From the IMG/VR virus record IMGVR_UViG_3300044611_002115, positions 1 through 64,000 of that record: a stretch of 64,000 nucleotides of DNA, one strand, 5' to 3'. The stretch comes from a virus. The notes under the pieces are model-generated. The model saw nothing but the letters and a program-made list of their open reading frames with translations, had not been told where the DNA came from and did no database searches. Of the stretch, positions 24,275 through 32,343 are shown one piece after another (within the stretch, counting starts at the first letter, position 1; every line of letters starts with the position of its first letter). The position numbers and the translations under genes are program-made.

Positions 24275-25156
24275 ATGAAAGTAAGACTTCGCAGATCAAC
24301 CTTGGCAGAATGGACAGAAGTGAATCCCGTGCTCTTGCTGGGCGAAGCGGGATATGAAAGCGACACCCGCCTCATGCGGGTGGGTGATGGCACAACGGCC
24401 TTCCTTTCACTGCCTCATGTGAAGGCGGCAGCGGAGTCCATCATCGCAAAAGTAACGGTGGCGGATCAGGCGGCTCGTTACGCCCTGACTTTGCAACAGG
24501 TGCAAAATGGCGACTACGTTTTCCAGACTGACACCTCCGTTCTCTACGAGGTGACGGATCAGACCGCCCTCAACGGTGCGGGAGGCTATACCGCCCTTGC
24601 CACGGTCACGGCTGCGGCGATTTCCGACTCCACAGCCGCAGGCCGCGCATTGCTCACGGCGGCGGATGCGGCGGAGCAGCGCACACTGATCGGCGCGGTG
24701 TATCCAACGATGCTGTTTCCTTCTGGGCAGAACATTATTGGGGATATTCCTACTGATTGGGGAAATGGAACCCATGACACAACACTGATTTTTGGAAATG
24801 CCGTAACTGCGATTGGAGGTGCAGTGTTCAACTACTGCGCTAGTCTCACCGGAACCCTAATTATTCCAAGCACAGTAATCACGGTTGGCCCTAGTGCCTT
24901 TGGAGGTTGCGCATTCACTGAGCTTACCATCCCCAACTCAGTAGCCATTCTCGGTGATGGGGCATTTAACAGTATGGGGTATTTGACTAGGGTTAATTGC
25001 TATGTCACCAAAACCATTATTGATTCCGGTTATGGTATGTTTGAAAGCATCGGTTCTCTTACCCTCCATGCGAGAGCTTCAGACGCAACATGGACGGCAG
25101 GCACCGGACTCACAGTTGGTGAGTGTTACAATGTAACCGTTATCAAAGACCTATGA
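24275..25156 (+). CDS. Tail-fibre/receptor protein with Mtd-like N-terminus and BspA-type leucine-rich repeats
   Basis: 293 residues from ATG 24275 with GAGAGGAAAC upstream. Residues 1-50 (RRSTLAEWTEVNPVLLLGEA, then RVGDGTTAFLSLP) resemble the N-terminal attachment domain common in phage fibres (Mtd_N-like). Residues 160-260 are BspA/LRR_5 repeats (IGGAVFNYCASLTGTLIIPS, AFGGCAFTELTIPNSV). Base and codon use is visibly less GC-rich than neighbours, especially 24700-25150, suggesting recent transfer. It probably binds a surface receptor. Confidence 0.75.
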   Translation: MKVRLRRSTLAEWTEVNPVLLLGEAGYESDTRLMRVGDGTTAFLSLPHVKAAAESIIAKVTVADQAARYALTLQQVQNGDYVFQTDTSVLYEVTDQTALNGAGGYTALATVTAAAISDSTAAGRALLTAADAAEQRTLIGAVYPTMLFPSGQNIIGDIPTDWGNGTHDTTLIFGNAVTAIGGAVFNYCASLTGTLIIPSTVITVGPSAFGGCAFTELTIPNSVAILGDGAFNSMGYLTRVNCYVTKTIIDSGYGMFESIGSLTLHARASDATWTAGTGLTVGECYNVTVIKDL

Positions 25157-25635
25157 AATACGCACTTCTAAGCTCCCACAAATTCATCAACCGAATCTCC
25201 GACACTGAACCGCAGTCCATTGCGGAACGAGCAACCGTTGAGCAGATCACCGATGACCAAGCCGCACAGGTTGAGGCTGGTCGCACCAGCACTCCTCCTG
25301 TCCGCTATTTCCTGATCGGCGGAACACTTCTGACCATGCAGCAGAAGATGGAGGCCGACCGCGCTGCCCGTCTCGCGGAACGTGCCGCCAGCATGACACC
25401 GGAGCAGAAGATCGCGGCAGGGGAGCAGTATGTCATCAACTCAGGAATCACCGGATTTCGCCTCGGTGCATTGCAAGACCGTTTGCTGACAGCGAAGGAG
25501 GCGGGAACTCTCGCCAGCAAACCGAAACTGGTAGCTCTCTACACATGGCTCCAGACGGTGAAGGCTATGGCGATTGCCGGAAGCGTTTCCTTCCCTCCCG
25601 CACCGCACACATTTGAAGAAGTCGTCAGCGAATGA
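25153..25635 (+). CDS. Probable fibre-associated or chaperone-like protein
   Basis: 160 residues from ATG 25153, an overlapping start. Hydrophilic, helical (KMEADRAARLAERAASMTPE) with a C-terminal YTWLQTVKAMAIAGSVSFP. It shares the lower GC of the fibre gene and was probably acquired with it. Phage fibre genes are often followed by assembly chaperones, which is inferred here from position. Confidence 0.5.
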   Translation: MKYALLSSHKFINRISDTEPQSIAERATVEQITDDQAAQVEAGRTSTPPVRYFLIGGTLLTMQQKMEADRAARLAERAASMTPEQKIAAGEQYVINSGITGFRLGALQDRLLTAKEAGTLASKPKLVALYTWLQTVKAMAIAGSVSFPPAPHTFEEVVSE

Positions 25636-26015
25636 GCGAGCCCGACACTGTTAATCTCCGGCTTGATAACTTGGAGGATTTCCGGGCCGAGCAATTGTCC
25701 CTGAACAAGTCCATCTTGGAGGCGCTGCACCGGATCGAGCTTGGCCTGCAAAGCGCCCGCGACAAGGCGTGTCCGTTGCCGGGGCATTGCGTGGTGCTCG
25801 AAAGCACGATGAAGGAGAAATACAGCGCGGACGTGCTCCGGTTTTCCCGGCTCGAAACCCGCATCGCTGAAAACGACGCGTGGCGAAAGGAGATCGAGGG
25901 AAAAATCGACTCGCTGAAAACCACCTTGAATCGCGGCCTTGGCGCGGTCGGGTTGCTCACTGTCGCGATGCCGCTGCTGACGTGGTTCATCATTAACCAC
26001 CTCGTAAACCGATGA
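25632..26015 (+). CDS. Coiled-coil protein with C-terminal membrane anchor
   Basis: 127 residues. Heptad-like helices (residues 5-45 and 60-100) end in a single transmembrane segment LGAVGLLTVAMPLLTWFII. The topology resembles XhlA-like hemolysin/holin-accessory proteins. It begins a cassette of membrane and lysis genes with 4-bp overlaps. Confidence 0.6.
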   Translation: MSEPDTVNLRLDNLEDFRAEQLSLNKSILEALHRIELGLQSARDKACPLPGHCVVLESTMKEKYSADVLRFSRLETRIAENDAWRKEIEGKIDSLKTTLNRGLGAVGLLTVAMPLLTWFIINHLVNR

Positions 26016-26308
26016 AATGCCATCTCCTGATTTCTGTCCTCACTGCCCTCAGTTTGTCTGTGGGTTGCACGGCACCGCGCCATGCTGTTTCGCACCCCCT
26101 AGCGGGAGTGCGGGGTCAGGCGGCGGGCATCACGGAGACAATCACCTTAGCCAAGAGCGACGGGAAGGAAGTGCGCAAGAGCCTGACAGCGGCGCAGGAC
26201 GCCGCCCAGCGCGCGTGGCAGGACAGCAAGACGGTGAAGGGCTACCATGACGGCTTCCGCAGCCACCTTGACCGCGCGGACTACAAAATCCAACGCCTGC
26301 TCGAATGA
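26012..26308 (+). CDS. Small lipoprotein (outer spanin candidate)
   Basis: 98 residues. The lipoprotein signal is MKCHLLISVLTALSLSVGC, with lipobox LSVGC and lipidated Cys19, followed by a helical domain. Size, lipid anchor and place within the lysis cassette suggest an outer-membrane spanin subunit that disrupts the envelope of a Gram-negative-type host. Direct proof is lacking. Confidence 0.6.
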   Translation: MKCHLLISVLTALSLSVGCTAPRHAVSHPLAGVRGQAAGITETITLAKSDGKEVRKSLTAAQDAAQRAWQDSKTVKGYHDGFRSHLDRADYKIQRLLE

Positions 26309-26841
26309 AAATCCTCGTCGCCTTAGTCCTCGCTGCAACTGTTGCAACTTCCATCGCCCTGACCCCAGCGGAGCAGCGGGAGTATGTGAAGGGGTTGCAG
26401 GTTGAGCTGAACGCGCTGCGTGCAAACCTTGAGGGCGCGGAGAACGCCAATGCCGCGCTGCAAGTAAACCTCGACACAACCAAGTCCGCGCTGCTCGCAT
26501 CCTACCAAAAGAACGAGACGGCGCTTGCTGTGCAAACCGCCGCGCTCACGCAGCTCATGCGCATGGAGGCAGACCTCAAGGTTAAGGACGAGGCATACGG
26601 CAAGCTCATTGCGGACAACGAGCAGCTCAAGCTCGACAAGGCGGCGGAGCATGCCAAATACATCCGCGCCAAATTTTTCATTGGCGGAGTGGCGGGCGTG
26701 ATTGCTGCCATGCTCTGCGTCCTGCTGCTGCTAAAGTATGCGGGACTCGCGCTCAACACGCTGCCCGGTTTAGGCGTCGTTGCGGGTGCTCCCATCGTTG
26801 TTGGTGGGCTGGTGTTTGGTGCCGCCCAGCTTTTCTTCTAA
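26305..26841 (+). CDS. Secreted/anchored coiled-coil membrane protein of lysis cassette
   Basis: 178 residues. An N-terminal hydrophobic signal (MKILVALVLAATVATSIAL) is followed by a long periplasmic-type coiled coil (residues 25-115). Two C-terminal hydrophobic stretches follow (GGVAGVIAAMLCVLLLLKYA, APIVVGGLVFGAAQ). It could be the inner spanin partner of the preceding lipoprotein, though the C-terminal segments are unusual for that. Palindrome copy 9 encodes part of the signal peptide. Confidence 0.5.
   Translation: MKILVALVLAATVATSIALTPAEQREYVKGLQVELNALRANLEGAENANAALQVNLDTTKSALLASYQKNETALAVQTAALTQLMRMEADLKVKDEAYGKLIADNEQLKLDKAAEHAKYIRAKFFIGGVAGVIAAMLCVLLLLKYAGLALNTLPGLGVVAGAPIVVGGLVFGAAQLFF
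26334..26346. repeat. 13-bp palindrome, copy 9
   Basis: Exact copy with central T, 29 bp into the preceding gene, encoding Ala-Thr-Val-Ala in the signal region. Confidence 0.9.
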
Positions 26842-26860
26842 CCCATCCACCTCGCCCCTT

Positions 26861-27265
26861 ATGATCCACCGCGTCCTCACCCTCATCTACAAAGTGCTGC
26901 GCAGGCTAGTCTCCTCTTGGGCCGTGCTGCTGCTTGCATCCGTTGCCACTTGGCTGTTCCTGTGCCTCCCTCCCATCGTGCGCAGCTACGACCCCACGGC
27001 GGGGAACTACGACGGGGGCTTCGTGCTGTGGATTGGGCTGGGGCTTGCGCTTGCGTGCATCGTGCTCGCCGCGTCTTGGATCGTGTGGCAGCTTGGCTTC
27101 GGCAGCATTGACCGCGCCACGGCAAGCAAGGAAGCGGAGTTTGGGCACTTGGAGGATTGGTTCCACGCGTGCACGCCGCTCCAAAAGGTGCTGCTCACGC
27201 AGGGGACGTTCATCTTCGTCATTTGCTTCGTCCTCTACTGCCTCACCTTAGTCCAGACCAAATGA
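26861..27265 (+). CDS. Holin candidate (three membrane segments)
   Basis: 134 residues from ATG 26861. There are three hydrophobic segments: AVLLLASVATWLFLCLPPI, FVLWIGLGLALACIVLAASW, and FIFVICFVLYCLTL. It sits directly before the CHAP endolysin with a 4-bp overlap. This fits a class I-type holin releasing or timing the enzyme. No family signature is seen, so the call rests on topology and position. Confidence 0.6.
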   Translation: MIHRVLTLIYKVLRRLVSSWAVLLLASVATWLFLCLPPIVRSYDPTAGNYDGGFVLWIGLGLALACIVLAASWIVWQLGFGSIDRATASKEAEFGHLEDWFHACTPLQKVLLTQGTFIFVICFVLYCLTLVQTK

Positions 27266-27828
27266 CCCGTGCGTTTTTACTTGCCGCCATTCTTGCTCCG
27301 CTGGTTTGCCACGGTCAGCTTGTCGTGGGAGTTGAAGCGCCGCGCGCGGGAGCGCGAGATAGAATTCTCAGTGCCGCCAAGAGCCTCGTCGGAACCACAG
27401 AGGCCACGGGGAACAACGACGGCGCAGCCATTGACCGCATCCTCGCCAGCGTCGGACTTGAAGGCACAGGCGCTCCCTACTGCGCCGCCTACAACCGATG
27501 GGTGTATGATGCGGCAGACCTGCGAGCTTTTGGCCCACGTTCAGCCCTCGCTGCCTCATGGGTGCAAGCTGCGACATGGACGCGCGCGGGCGGAGGGAGA
27601 ACTCCGCTGTCCGGTGACACATGGGGCATCTACTTCCCCAGCAAAAAACGTGTCGCCCACACGGGCATCGTCTGGGTGTGGGGAAGCACAACAGTCAGAA
27701 CCTTAGAGGCGAACACGTCGCCGGAGGCTGTAGCGGGCAGCGCTGCGGACAGGAATGGCGACGGGGTGTGGAGCAAGTATCGGCTCAAGAACCAAATCTA
27801 TGCCTCTCGCAACTGGCTCGGAGATTAG
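27262..27828 (+). CDS. CHAP-domain endolysin with signal peptide
   Basis: 188 residues from ATG 27262. An N-terminal hydrophobic signal (MTRAFLLAAILAPLVCHG) precedes a CHAP-like amidase: GAPYCAAYNRWVYDAA with catalytic Cys near 73, and KRVAHTGIVWVW with His near 130. It likely cuts peptide bonds in peptidoglycan. A signal peptide means export may be Sec-dependent, with the holin triggering rather than passing it. A short overlap with the next gene is seen. Confidence 0.75.
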   Translation: MTRAFLLAAILAPLVCHGQLVVGVEAPRAGARDRILSAAKSLVGTTEATGNNDGAAIDRILASVGLEGTGAPYCAAYNRWVYDAADLRAFGPRSALAASWVQAATWTRAGGGRTPLSGDTWGIYFPSKKRVAHTGIVWVWGSTTVRTLEANTSPEAVAGSAADRNGDGVWSKYRLKNQIYASRNWLGD

Positions 27829-28666
27829 GGCGCTCGCCTTTGTTGGCGCGGAGCGTGACTACTACTCCATCCTCGCCCAATCCTTCTTTCACGGCGCACG
27901 CGCAAAAGGCGTCACCGTGCTTCCCTACGGCGTCCAGCGGGGGGCGGGCGCGTGCGTGACGTGTGGGATGCGCCCAGAGCACGCCAAAGCGCGTGCAGCA
28001 GCACGCCGCAGGGGATTGCCCCTCGTCGTGCTGGAGCTTGGCTACATGCGCCGCGCCACCAGCAAGTATCTCCCGACAGGCTACTACCAAGTCGGCATAG
28101 GAGGCATCGGGTGGGTTCCCCGAGAGCAGACGCCCCCAGACAGGTTCGACGCCCTTAACCTTCCCGTCTATAACGACCACGCGGACGCCAGCGGGTGCTG
28201 GTTGATTGTGGGGCAGGTGCCCAACGACGCACAGCACCGCTTGGACGCGGACAAGCTGCTGCGCTGGTATGAGCGGGCGGCGGATGGCATACGCGCCAAG
28301 CACGCGGGCGCTCACATTATTTTTCGATCCCACCCCAAAGGCCCGCTCGTGCTCAACGGCGTGGAGCAGCAGAACGGGATGGACAACCCCATCAACTTCC
28401 ATGCCGTGCGCTGCGTTGTCACCTACAACTCCACGTTCTTCTACGAGTCCACACTGGCGGGCGTGCCCGTGCAGTGCGCGCCCTGCGCACACTACGCGTC
28501 CGAGTGCGCACCCGTGGGGGCCGCGCCCGCGTGCAGAACGGCCTCTAAAAAGCTCCCGTTCCTGCGCCGTATGGCCTACGCGCAATGGACAGCGGAGGAG
28601 CTTGCAGCGGGAGAGGCTTGGGGGTTCCTCAAAAATAAACTGCAACAGTTGCACTTTTCTCATTGA
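27800..28666 (+). CDS. Glycosyltransferase-like protein (capsule-synthesis type fold)
   Basis: 288 residues from ATG 27800, overlapping the lysin by 29 bp. LRALAFVGAERDYYSILAQS-like start (the residues are EIRALAFVGAERDYYSIL), GCWLIVGQVPND, HIIFRSHPKGP and CVVTYNSTFFYESTLAGVPV match a GT-B-like layout seen in capsular polysaccharide and phage glycosyltransferases, where the NST..ES segment binds the sugar nucleotide. It may glycosylate a capsid or tail protein, or alter the host surface. Palindrome copy 10 overlaps its last codons. Confidence 0.5.
   Translation: MPLATGSEIRALAFVGAERDYYSILAQSFFHGARAKGVTVLPYGVQRGAGACVTCGMRPEHAKARAAARRRGLPLVVLELGYMRRATSKYLPTGYYQVGIGGIGWVPREQTPPDRFDALNLPVYNDHADASGCWLIVGQVPNDAQHRLDADKLLRWYERAADGIRAKHAGAHIIFRSHPKGPLVLNGVEQQNGMDNPINFHAVRCVVTYNSTFFYESTLAGVPVQCAPCAHYASECAPVGAAPACRTASKKLPFLRRMAYAQWTAEELAAGEAWGFLKNKLQQLHFSH
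28641..28653. repeat. 13-bp palindrome, copy 10
   Basis: Exact copy with central A at the 3' end of the glycosyltransferase gene, 9 bp before the -35 candidate of the major capsid gene. Confidence 0.9.
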
Positions 28667-28691
28667 CTCACCGCGCGCGTTGTGGTGATTT
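28663..28691 (+). promoter_or_regulatory. Promoter candidate L5 for major capsid gene
   Basis: TTGACT at 28663-28668, preceded by CTTTTCTCA, a 17-bp spacer and TGATTT. A leader of about 110 bases without a gene follows before the capsid start. Confidence 0.45.
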
Positions 28692-28809
28692 CCTCCCAAC
28701 GGCTCTAATGCCACCAACGCGAAACGAAAAATCTTGAGGAGAGTATCGGGAGGCGGAAAGGGTTAGGAGCCACACAAACCAAACTCAGCATCCAAAGGAA
28801 AACATTCTT

Positions 28810-30468
28810 ATGAACAAGACCCAGAAACTCCGCCTCAAGGCTCTCCTCGCGCTCGACGCGTCGAAGCTCTCCGACACGGAAAAGCAGGAGTTGGCAACTT
28901 TGCAGTCCACTGCGAAAGCCGCCAACTGGAACCCCGAAACCGACGCCATCGAAGACGAGGGCTTGCTCTCGGAAGATGATGTCAAAGGCGTCGTTGTTGA
29001 CGCGCTCAAAGCCATCGGCCTCGACGCCGACAGCGTGAAGGCCATCCGCGAGTCCCTCAAGGGCGACGGAACCGCACCGCTCAAAGTCGAGGACATTACG
29101 AAGGCCATCGAGCAGCACATCGGCGGCAAGGGCATCGACCAAGCCGCGCTTCTCGCGGAAATCAAAAAGGCGATCCCCGCGTCCAAAGGCATCACCGCCG
29201 ACGAGCTTGACGCCAAGCTCACGGAGTTCGCCAAAGGACTCAAGGCTCCGTCCCGCATGGAGTTCAACACGGAGGACGCCTCGTTCCCGATTGAGCACCG
29301 CATGGGCAACCTCACCGTCGCCCAGAAGCAGCTCGCCAACATCTGCCTCATGCACGTGACCGACGAGGCCATCGCCAACAGCGGCATCAAGCGCCCTGTC
29401 AGCATGGACGACGGCATCACACCGGAGCAGCTCAAAGCCGCTGCACGCAATGGCGACCGCCACTGCAAGTCCGTCCGCATGGAAGCCGTGTATGGCCGCA
29501 AAGCCATCACCGCTGGTGGAGCCGGAAGCGGCGCGGAGCTGGTCAACCATGACCTCTCCAGCGACCTGCTTGCGCGCCTCTACTTGGAGTCCGCACTCGC
29601 TGCGGAGTTCACCGCGCAGGAAATCAACATGCCCAGCAATCCGTTCACGCTGCCGCTCACCACAACCCGCCCCGTCTTCAAAGTCGGTTCGGAAGGTGCC
29701 GCTGGAACAAACAGCGATCCGGGCACTGCTGCTCCTGTGTTGACTGCGGGCAAGCTCATCGGCCAGTCGTCCTACAGCTACGAAGCGGAGGAAGATGCCA
29801 TCATCGCCATCCTGCCCATGTTGCAGGAGAGCCTTGGCGCTGCCGCTGCTGACGCGCTGGAAGGCGCGCTGCTCAACGGCGACACGACTGCGACCCACAT
29901 GGACAGCGACATCCACGCTGTTTCCCTGCACTCGTCCAAACTGTTCAAGGGCTTCCGCAAGCTCGCACTCGCAGGGGGCATCACCTCCTCGTTTGCCACT
30001 GGCGGCATCAGCGCTGACAACATTGGGGCGCTGCGCAAGAAGATGGGCAAGTATGGCGTCAAGCCCCGCGACCTCATCATCGTGGCTGGCGTGAAGGGTT
30101 ACAACGACCTCGTGCAGCTCGACGAGACGCTGACCGCTGAAAAAGTGGGCAGCAACATTGCCCGCATCATCACCGGCGAAGCTCCCGTCCTGTTCGGCAT
30201 GCGCATCATCACCTCGGCACAGGTTCGTGAGGACTTGAACGCCTCGGGTGTGTATGACGGCAGCACGACCACCAAAGGCAGCTTGCTCATCGTCCACAAA
30301 CCCAGCTTCCTGTTGGGCGTGCGCCGTGGGTTCACTGTCGAAGTGGAAACCGTCAAGCGCGAACAACTCAACTATGTCGTGGCCTCGTTCCGCCGCGCGT
30401 TTGCTCCGAAGGAAACCCCGTCGGCTACGGAGTCGATGGTGGCCCTCGGCTACAATTTTACCGCTTGA
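28810..30468 (+). CDS. Major capsid protein (HK97 fold) with N-terminal delta/scaffold domain
   Basis: 552 residues. The first 160 residues are helical and charged, acting as the delta or scaffolding domain removed by the prohead protease. From about 200 onward the HK97 fold is recognisable: AELVNHDLSSDLLARLYLES, INMPSNPFTLPLTTTRP, EEDAIIAILPMLQESLG, ALLNGDTTATHMDSD, GVKPRDLIIVAGVKGYNDL, and VETVKREQLNYVVASFRRAF. It forms the icosahedral shell. A strong terminator follows directly. Confidence 0.92.
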   Translation: MNKTQKLRLKALLALDASKLSDTEKQELATLQSTAKAANWNPETDAIEDEGLLSEDDVKGVVVDALKAIGLDADSVKAIRESLKGDGTAPLKVEDITKAIEQHIGGKGIDQAALLAEIKKAIPASKGITADELDAKLTEFAKGLKAPSRMEFNTEDASFPIEHRMGNLTVAQKQLANICLMHVTDEAIANSGIKRPVSMDDGITPEQLKAAARNGDRHCKSVRMEAVYGRKAITAGGAGSGAELVNHDLSSDLLARLYLESALAAEFTAQEINMPSNPFTLPLTTTRPVFKVGSEGAAGTNSDPGTAAPVLTAGKLIGQSSYSYEAEEDAIIAILPMLQESLGAAAADALEGALLNGDTTATHMDSDIHAVSLHSSKLFKGFRKLALAGGITSSFATGGISADNIGALRKKMGKYGVKPRDLIIVAGVKGYNDLVQLDETLTAEKVGSNIARIITGEAPVLFGMRIITSAQVREDLNASGVYDGSTTTKGSLLIVHKPSFLLGVRRGFTVEVETVKREQLNYVVASFRRAFAPKETPSATESMVALGYNFTA

Positions 30469-30495
30469 GCGATCTTGAGGTAAGATAAATTCAAC

Positions 30496-30527
30496 AAGGC
30501 CCGCTCCAGCAATGGGGCGGGCCTTTT
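30496..30527 (+). terminator. Strong intrinsic terminator after the major capsid gene
   Basis: Stem AAGGCCCGC/GCGGGCCTT (9 bp) with a 12-base loop followed by TTTTCATTTT. Confidence 0.92.
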
Positions 30528-30545
30528 CATTTTCACCTTTTTCCC

Positions 30546-30574
30546 TTGCCAGCTTAGCATTTGCAGTTCTATTG
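30546..30574 (+). promoter_or_regulatory. Family-2 promoter candidate L3
   Basis: TTGCCA at 30546-30551 preceded by TTTTTCCC, a 17-bp spacer and CTATTG at 30569-30574. It restarts transcription after the capsid terminator. Confidence 0.55.
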
Positions 30575-30584
30575 TGAGCACGCC

Positions 30585-31061
30585 ATGAGACGAGTAAAAT
30601 ACACAGGCCAGCCAACATCGCTGGGGCGTCACGGGGAAATTCAAGCGGGAGCAGTGCTCCAGCTAAGGGAAAGTGAATATGCCTCCATCCGCAACAACCC
30701 GCTGTTCAAGTTGGAGGGCGACATTAACCCCGCACCCAAACACAAGAACTCCCGCCTAATGCCTTGGGCAATGCCGGAGTTCGACCTTCGCACCGTGCGC
30801 TGGAAGGGGAACTTGGAGCGGCAGCTTTTCCGCATGACCAAGACGCGGCTGTGCAAGGTGGGGCAAGCCATGCGGCGCATGGGCATCCCCGCCCTCTACT
30901 CCCGCGAGGAGGAGCGCCTCAACCTCATCGACTCCATCCACTACTACGCCGCGTTCTACGGGTGGGACAAGATGGACAGGAACACCATTATGAACTGCGG
31001 CGAGTTCGACCCCCGCACATTCAAGCGGGCGCTGGCAGAGCCGCTGCAACAGTTGCAATGA
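30585..31061 (+). CDS. Head-region protein with GRHGE domain
   Basis: 158 residues from ATG 30585. Residues 5-35 (YTGQPTSLGRHGEIQAGAVL) are related to the gene at 21991. The rest is basic, with NLERQLFRMTKTRLCKVGQ and YYAAFYGWDKMDRNT, and may be a head-tail joining factor. The end overlaps the next gene and carries palindrome copy 11. Confidence 0.6.
   Translation: MRRVKYTGQPTSLGRHGEIQAGAVLQLRESEYASIRNNPLFKLEGDINPAPKHKNSRLMPWAMPEFDLRTVRWKGNLERQLFRMTKTRLCKVGQAMRRMGIPALYSREEERLNLIDSIHYYAAFYGWDKMDRNTIMNCGEFDPRTFKRALAEPLQQLQ
31045..31057. repeat. 13-bp palindrome, copy 11
   Basis: Exact copy with central A at the end of the preceding gene, immediately before the next ATG at 31058. Confidence 0.9.
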
Positions 31062-31258
31062 GCACTCCCGTCAACAAGGCCACCGTGGAGCGCATGCTCG
31101 CACGTGTTAAGGGTTCGCGGCACACGGAGCTTCTCGCGGAGCTACAGGCGGCGGACGACAGCCAAGAAAAGTTGACCGCCCTGCATTTGAAGCTGGTCAG
31201 GGAGGCGGGGACGGCATCATACTCCCACAAGCGCGCCGACGTGCGCGACACACGCTAA
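31058..31258 (+). CDS. Small helical protein in neck-gene cluster
   Basis: 66 residues from ATG 31058, overlapping the previous stop. Helical (KATVERMLARVKGSRHTELL, KLTALHLKLVREAG). Located between the capsid and connector genes. No family recognised. Confidence 0.55.
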   Translation: MSTPVNKATVERMLARVKGSRHTELLAELQAADDSQEKLTALHLKLVREAGTASYSHKRADVRDTR

Positions 31259-31270
31259 CCCATCACTCCT

Positions 31271-31867
31271 ATGTCCGTCACACTCGACCGCCCATACTGC
31301 ACGCTGGAGGAAGTCCAGAAAGAGTGCCGCAACAAAGACTCCGTGCAGAACGATTGGTTTAGCACGTGCATCAACAACGCGTCGCGGGCCGTGGACGACT
31401 TCCTGCGCAGGGACTACCTGCTGCACGACCACCGCAGCACCCCGCTCAAGGTCAAGCGCGACTGGCTTGCGGAACCCAACAGGCTCGTCCTGCCGTGGCC
31501 TATCCTAACCCTCACCGCCATCACGCAGAGCGGCGCGGGGCTAAGCGCTGCGGACTACGACTTCACGGCTGGGGAAAACAGCATCACCTACATCAAGCAG
31601 TGGCCGGAGTTCCTGTTCCCCTCTCCCGCCCTCTACCTCACGGGAACCTTTGGCTACGCGCAGGAAGCCACGGACGGGGCGACGAAGCCACCCGTGGGCA
31701 TACCCGCGCCCGTGCGCCACGCCACCGTCCTCATCGCCTCCGCGTGGAGCGTGCAGAACCGCACGGAAAAGCTAAGCCTTGAGGGGCAGACCCAAAGCCT
31801 GCTCGACACCAAAATTCCCGACGAGGCTCGCAAGCTGCTGGAGCCGAAAATCTACAGGTTCTTATGA
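31271..31867 (+). CDS. Head-tail connector (HK97 gp6-like adaptor)
   Basis: 198 residues. It begins with a helical CTLEEVQ then INNASRAVDDFLRRDYLLHD, followed by RLVLPWPILTLTAITQSG, the beta strand of adaptor proteins, then ALYLTGTFGYA and VRHATVLIASAWSV. These match the phage head-tail connector family that docks below the portal. The stop overlaps the next gene by 4 bp. Confidence 0.8.
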   Translation: MSVTLDRPYCTLEEVQKECRNKDSVQNDWFSTCINNASRAVDDFLRRDYLLHDHRSTPLKVKRDWLAEPNRLVLPWPILTLTAITQSGAGLSAADYDFTAGENSITYIKQWPEFLFPSPALYLTGTFGYAQEATDGATKPPVGIPAPVRHATVLIASAWSVQNRTEKLSLEGQTQSLLDTKIPDEARKLLEPKIYRFL

Positions 31868-32343
31868 TCCGAGTTGTTACGCGCACGGAAAGGGCGCGGG
31901 CGTTTGTTGCCAAGCTCAAAGTTGGCATGGCCGCCATAGAGGTGTCCAATGTCATACAGCGCGTGGCGTGGGACACACACAGGCGGCTGGTCAGGGCCAC
32001 GCCTAAGAAGTGGACGGGACAGACACGCAGGGGATGGACGGTTAAGCGCAGCACGGGGGCGGGCTGGGCAGTCACCAACGAGTATCAGGTGATGGGCTTT
32101 CTTGAGTCGGGCACAAAGGCGCACGGCCCCAAGACGAAGAAGGCTCTGTTCATCCCGCTCAAGTCTAAGGCTCTCGCTGGCTGGGACGCGTCTCTTGTTT
32201 ACGGCAAGGACTACGTGCTCGCCAAGCGTGTGAAGGGGATAAAGGCGCTGCACATTGTAGAGAAGGAGCGCCCGCAGGCACAGCGCCGCCTAAAGGCTGC
32301 AATTGATAAGTTTACCAGAAAAGCTATACAAAGGAGCAAATGA
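31864..32343 (+). CDS. HK97 gp10-like head-tail/tail completion protein
   Basis: 159 residues. VIQRVAWDTHRRLVRATPKK, then TGQTRRGWTVKR, then YQVMGFLESGTKAHGPKTKK is the typical core of HK97 gp10-like proteins (helix, RGW strand, ExGT..HxPK loop). It closes the tail or neck during assembly. Gene order after the adaptor supports this. Confidence 0.85.
   Translation: MIRVVTRTERARAFVAKLKVGMAAIEVSNVIQRVAWDTHRRLVRATPKKWTGQTRRGWTVKRSTGAGWAVTNEYQVMGFLESGTKAHGPKTKKALFIPLKSKALAGWDASLVYGKDYVLAKRVKGIKALHIVEKERPQAQRRLKAAIDKFTRKAIQRSK

Noticed and set aside
24492-24504. Additional palindrome copy TGCAACAGGTGCA
   Set aside because: One base breaks the symmetry and the site lies in the compositionally different fibre gene. 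Not counted among the 23.
27893-27945. Further copy of the 40-bp dispersed element in the glycosyltransferase gene
   Set aside because: GCAAAAGGCGTC and GGCGTCCAGCGGGGGG look similar, but spacing and identity are too weak to separate from biased codon use.
28705-30618. Long minus-strand open frame (637 codons) opposite the major capsid gene
   Set aside because: Shadow of a GC-rich coding strand. The + strand frame is a clear HK97 capsid protein, and no minus-strand gene is supported anywhere.
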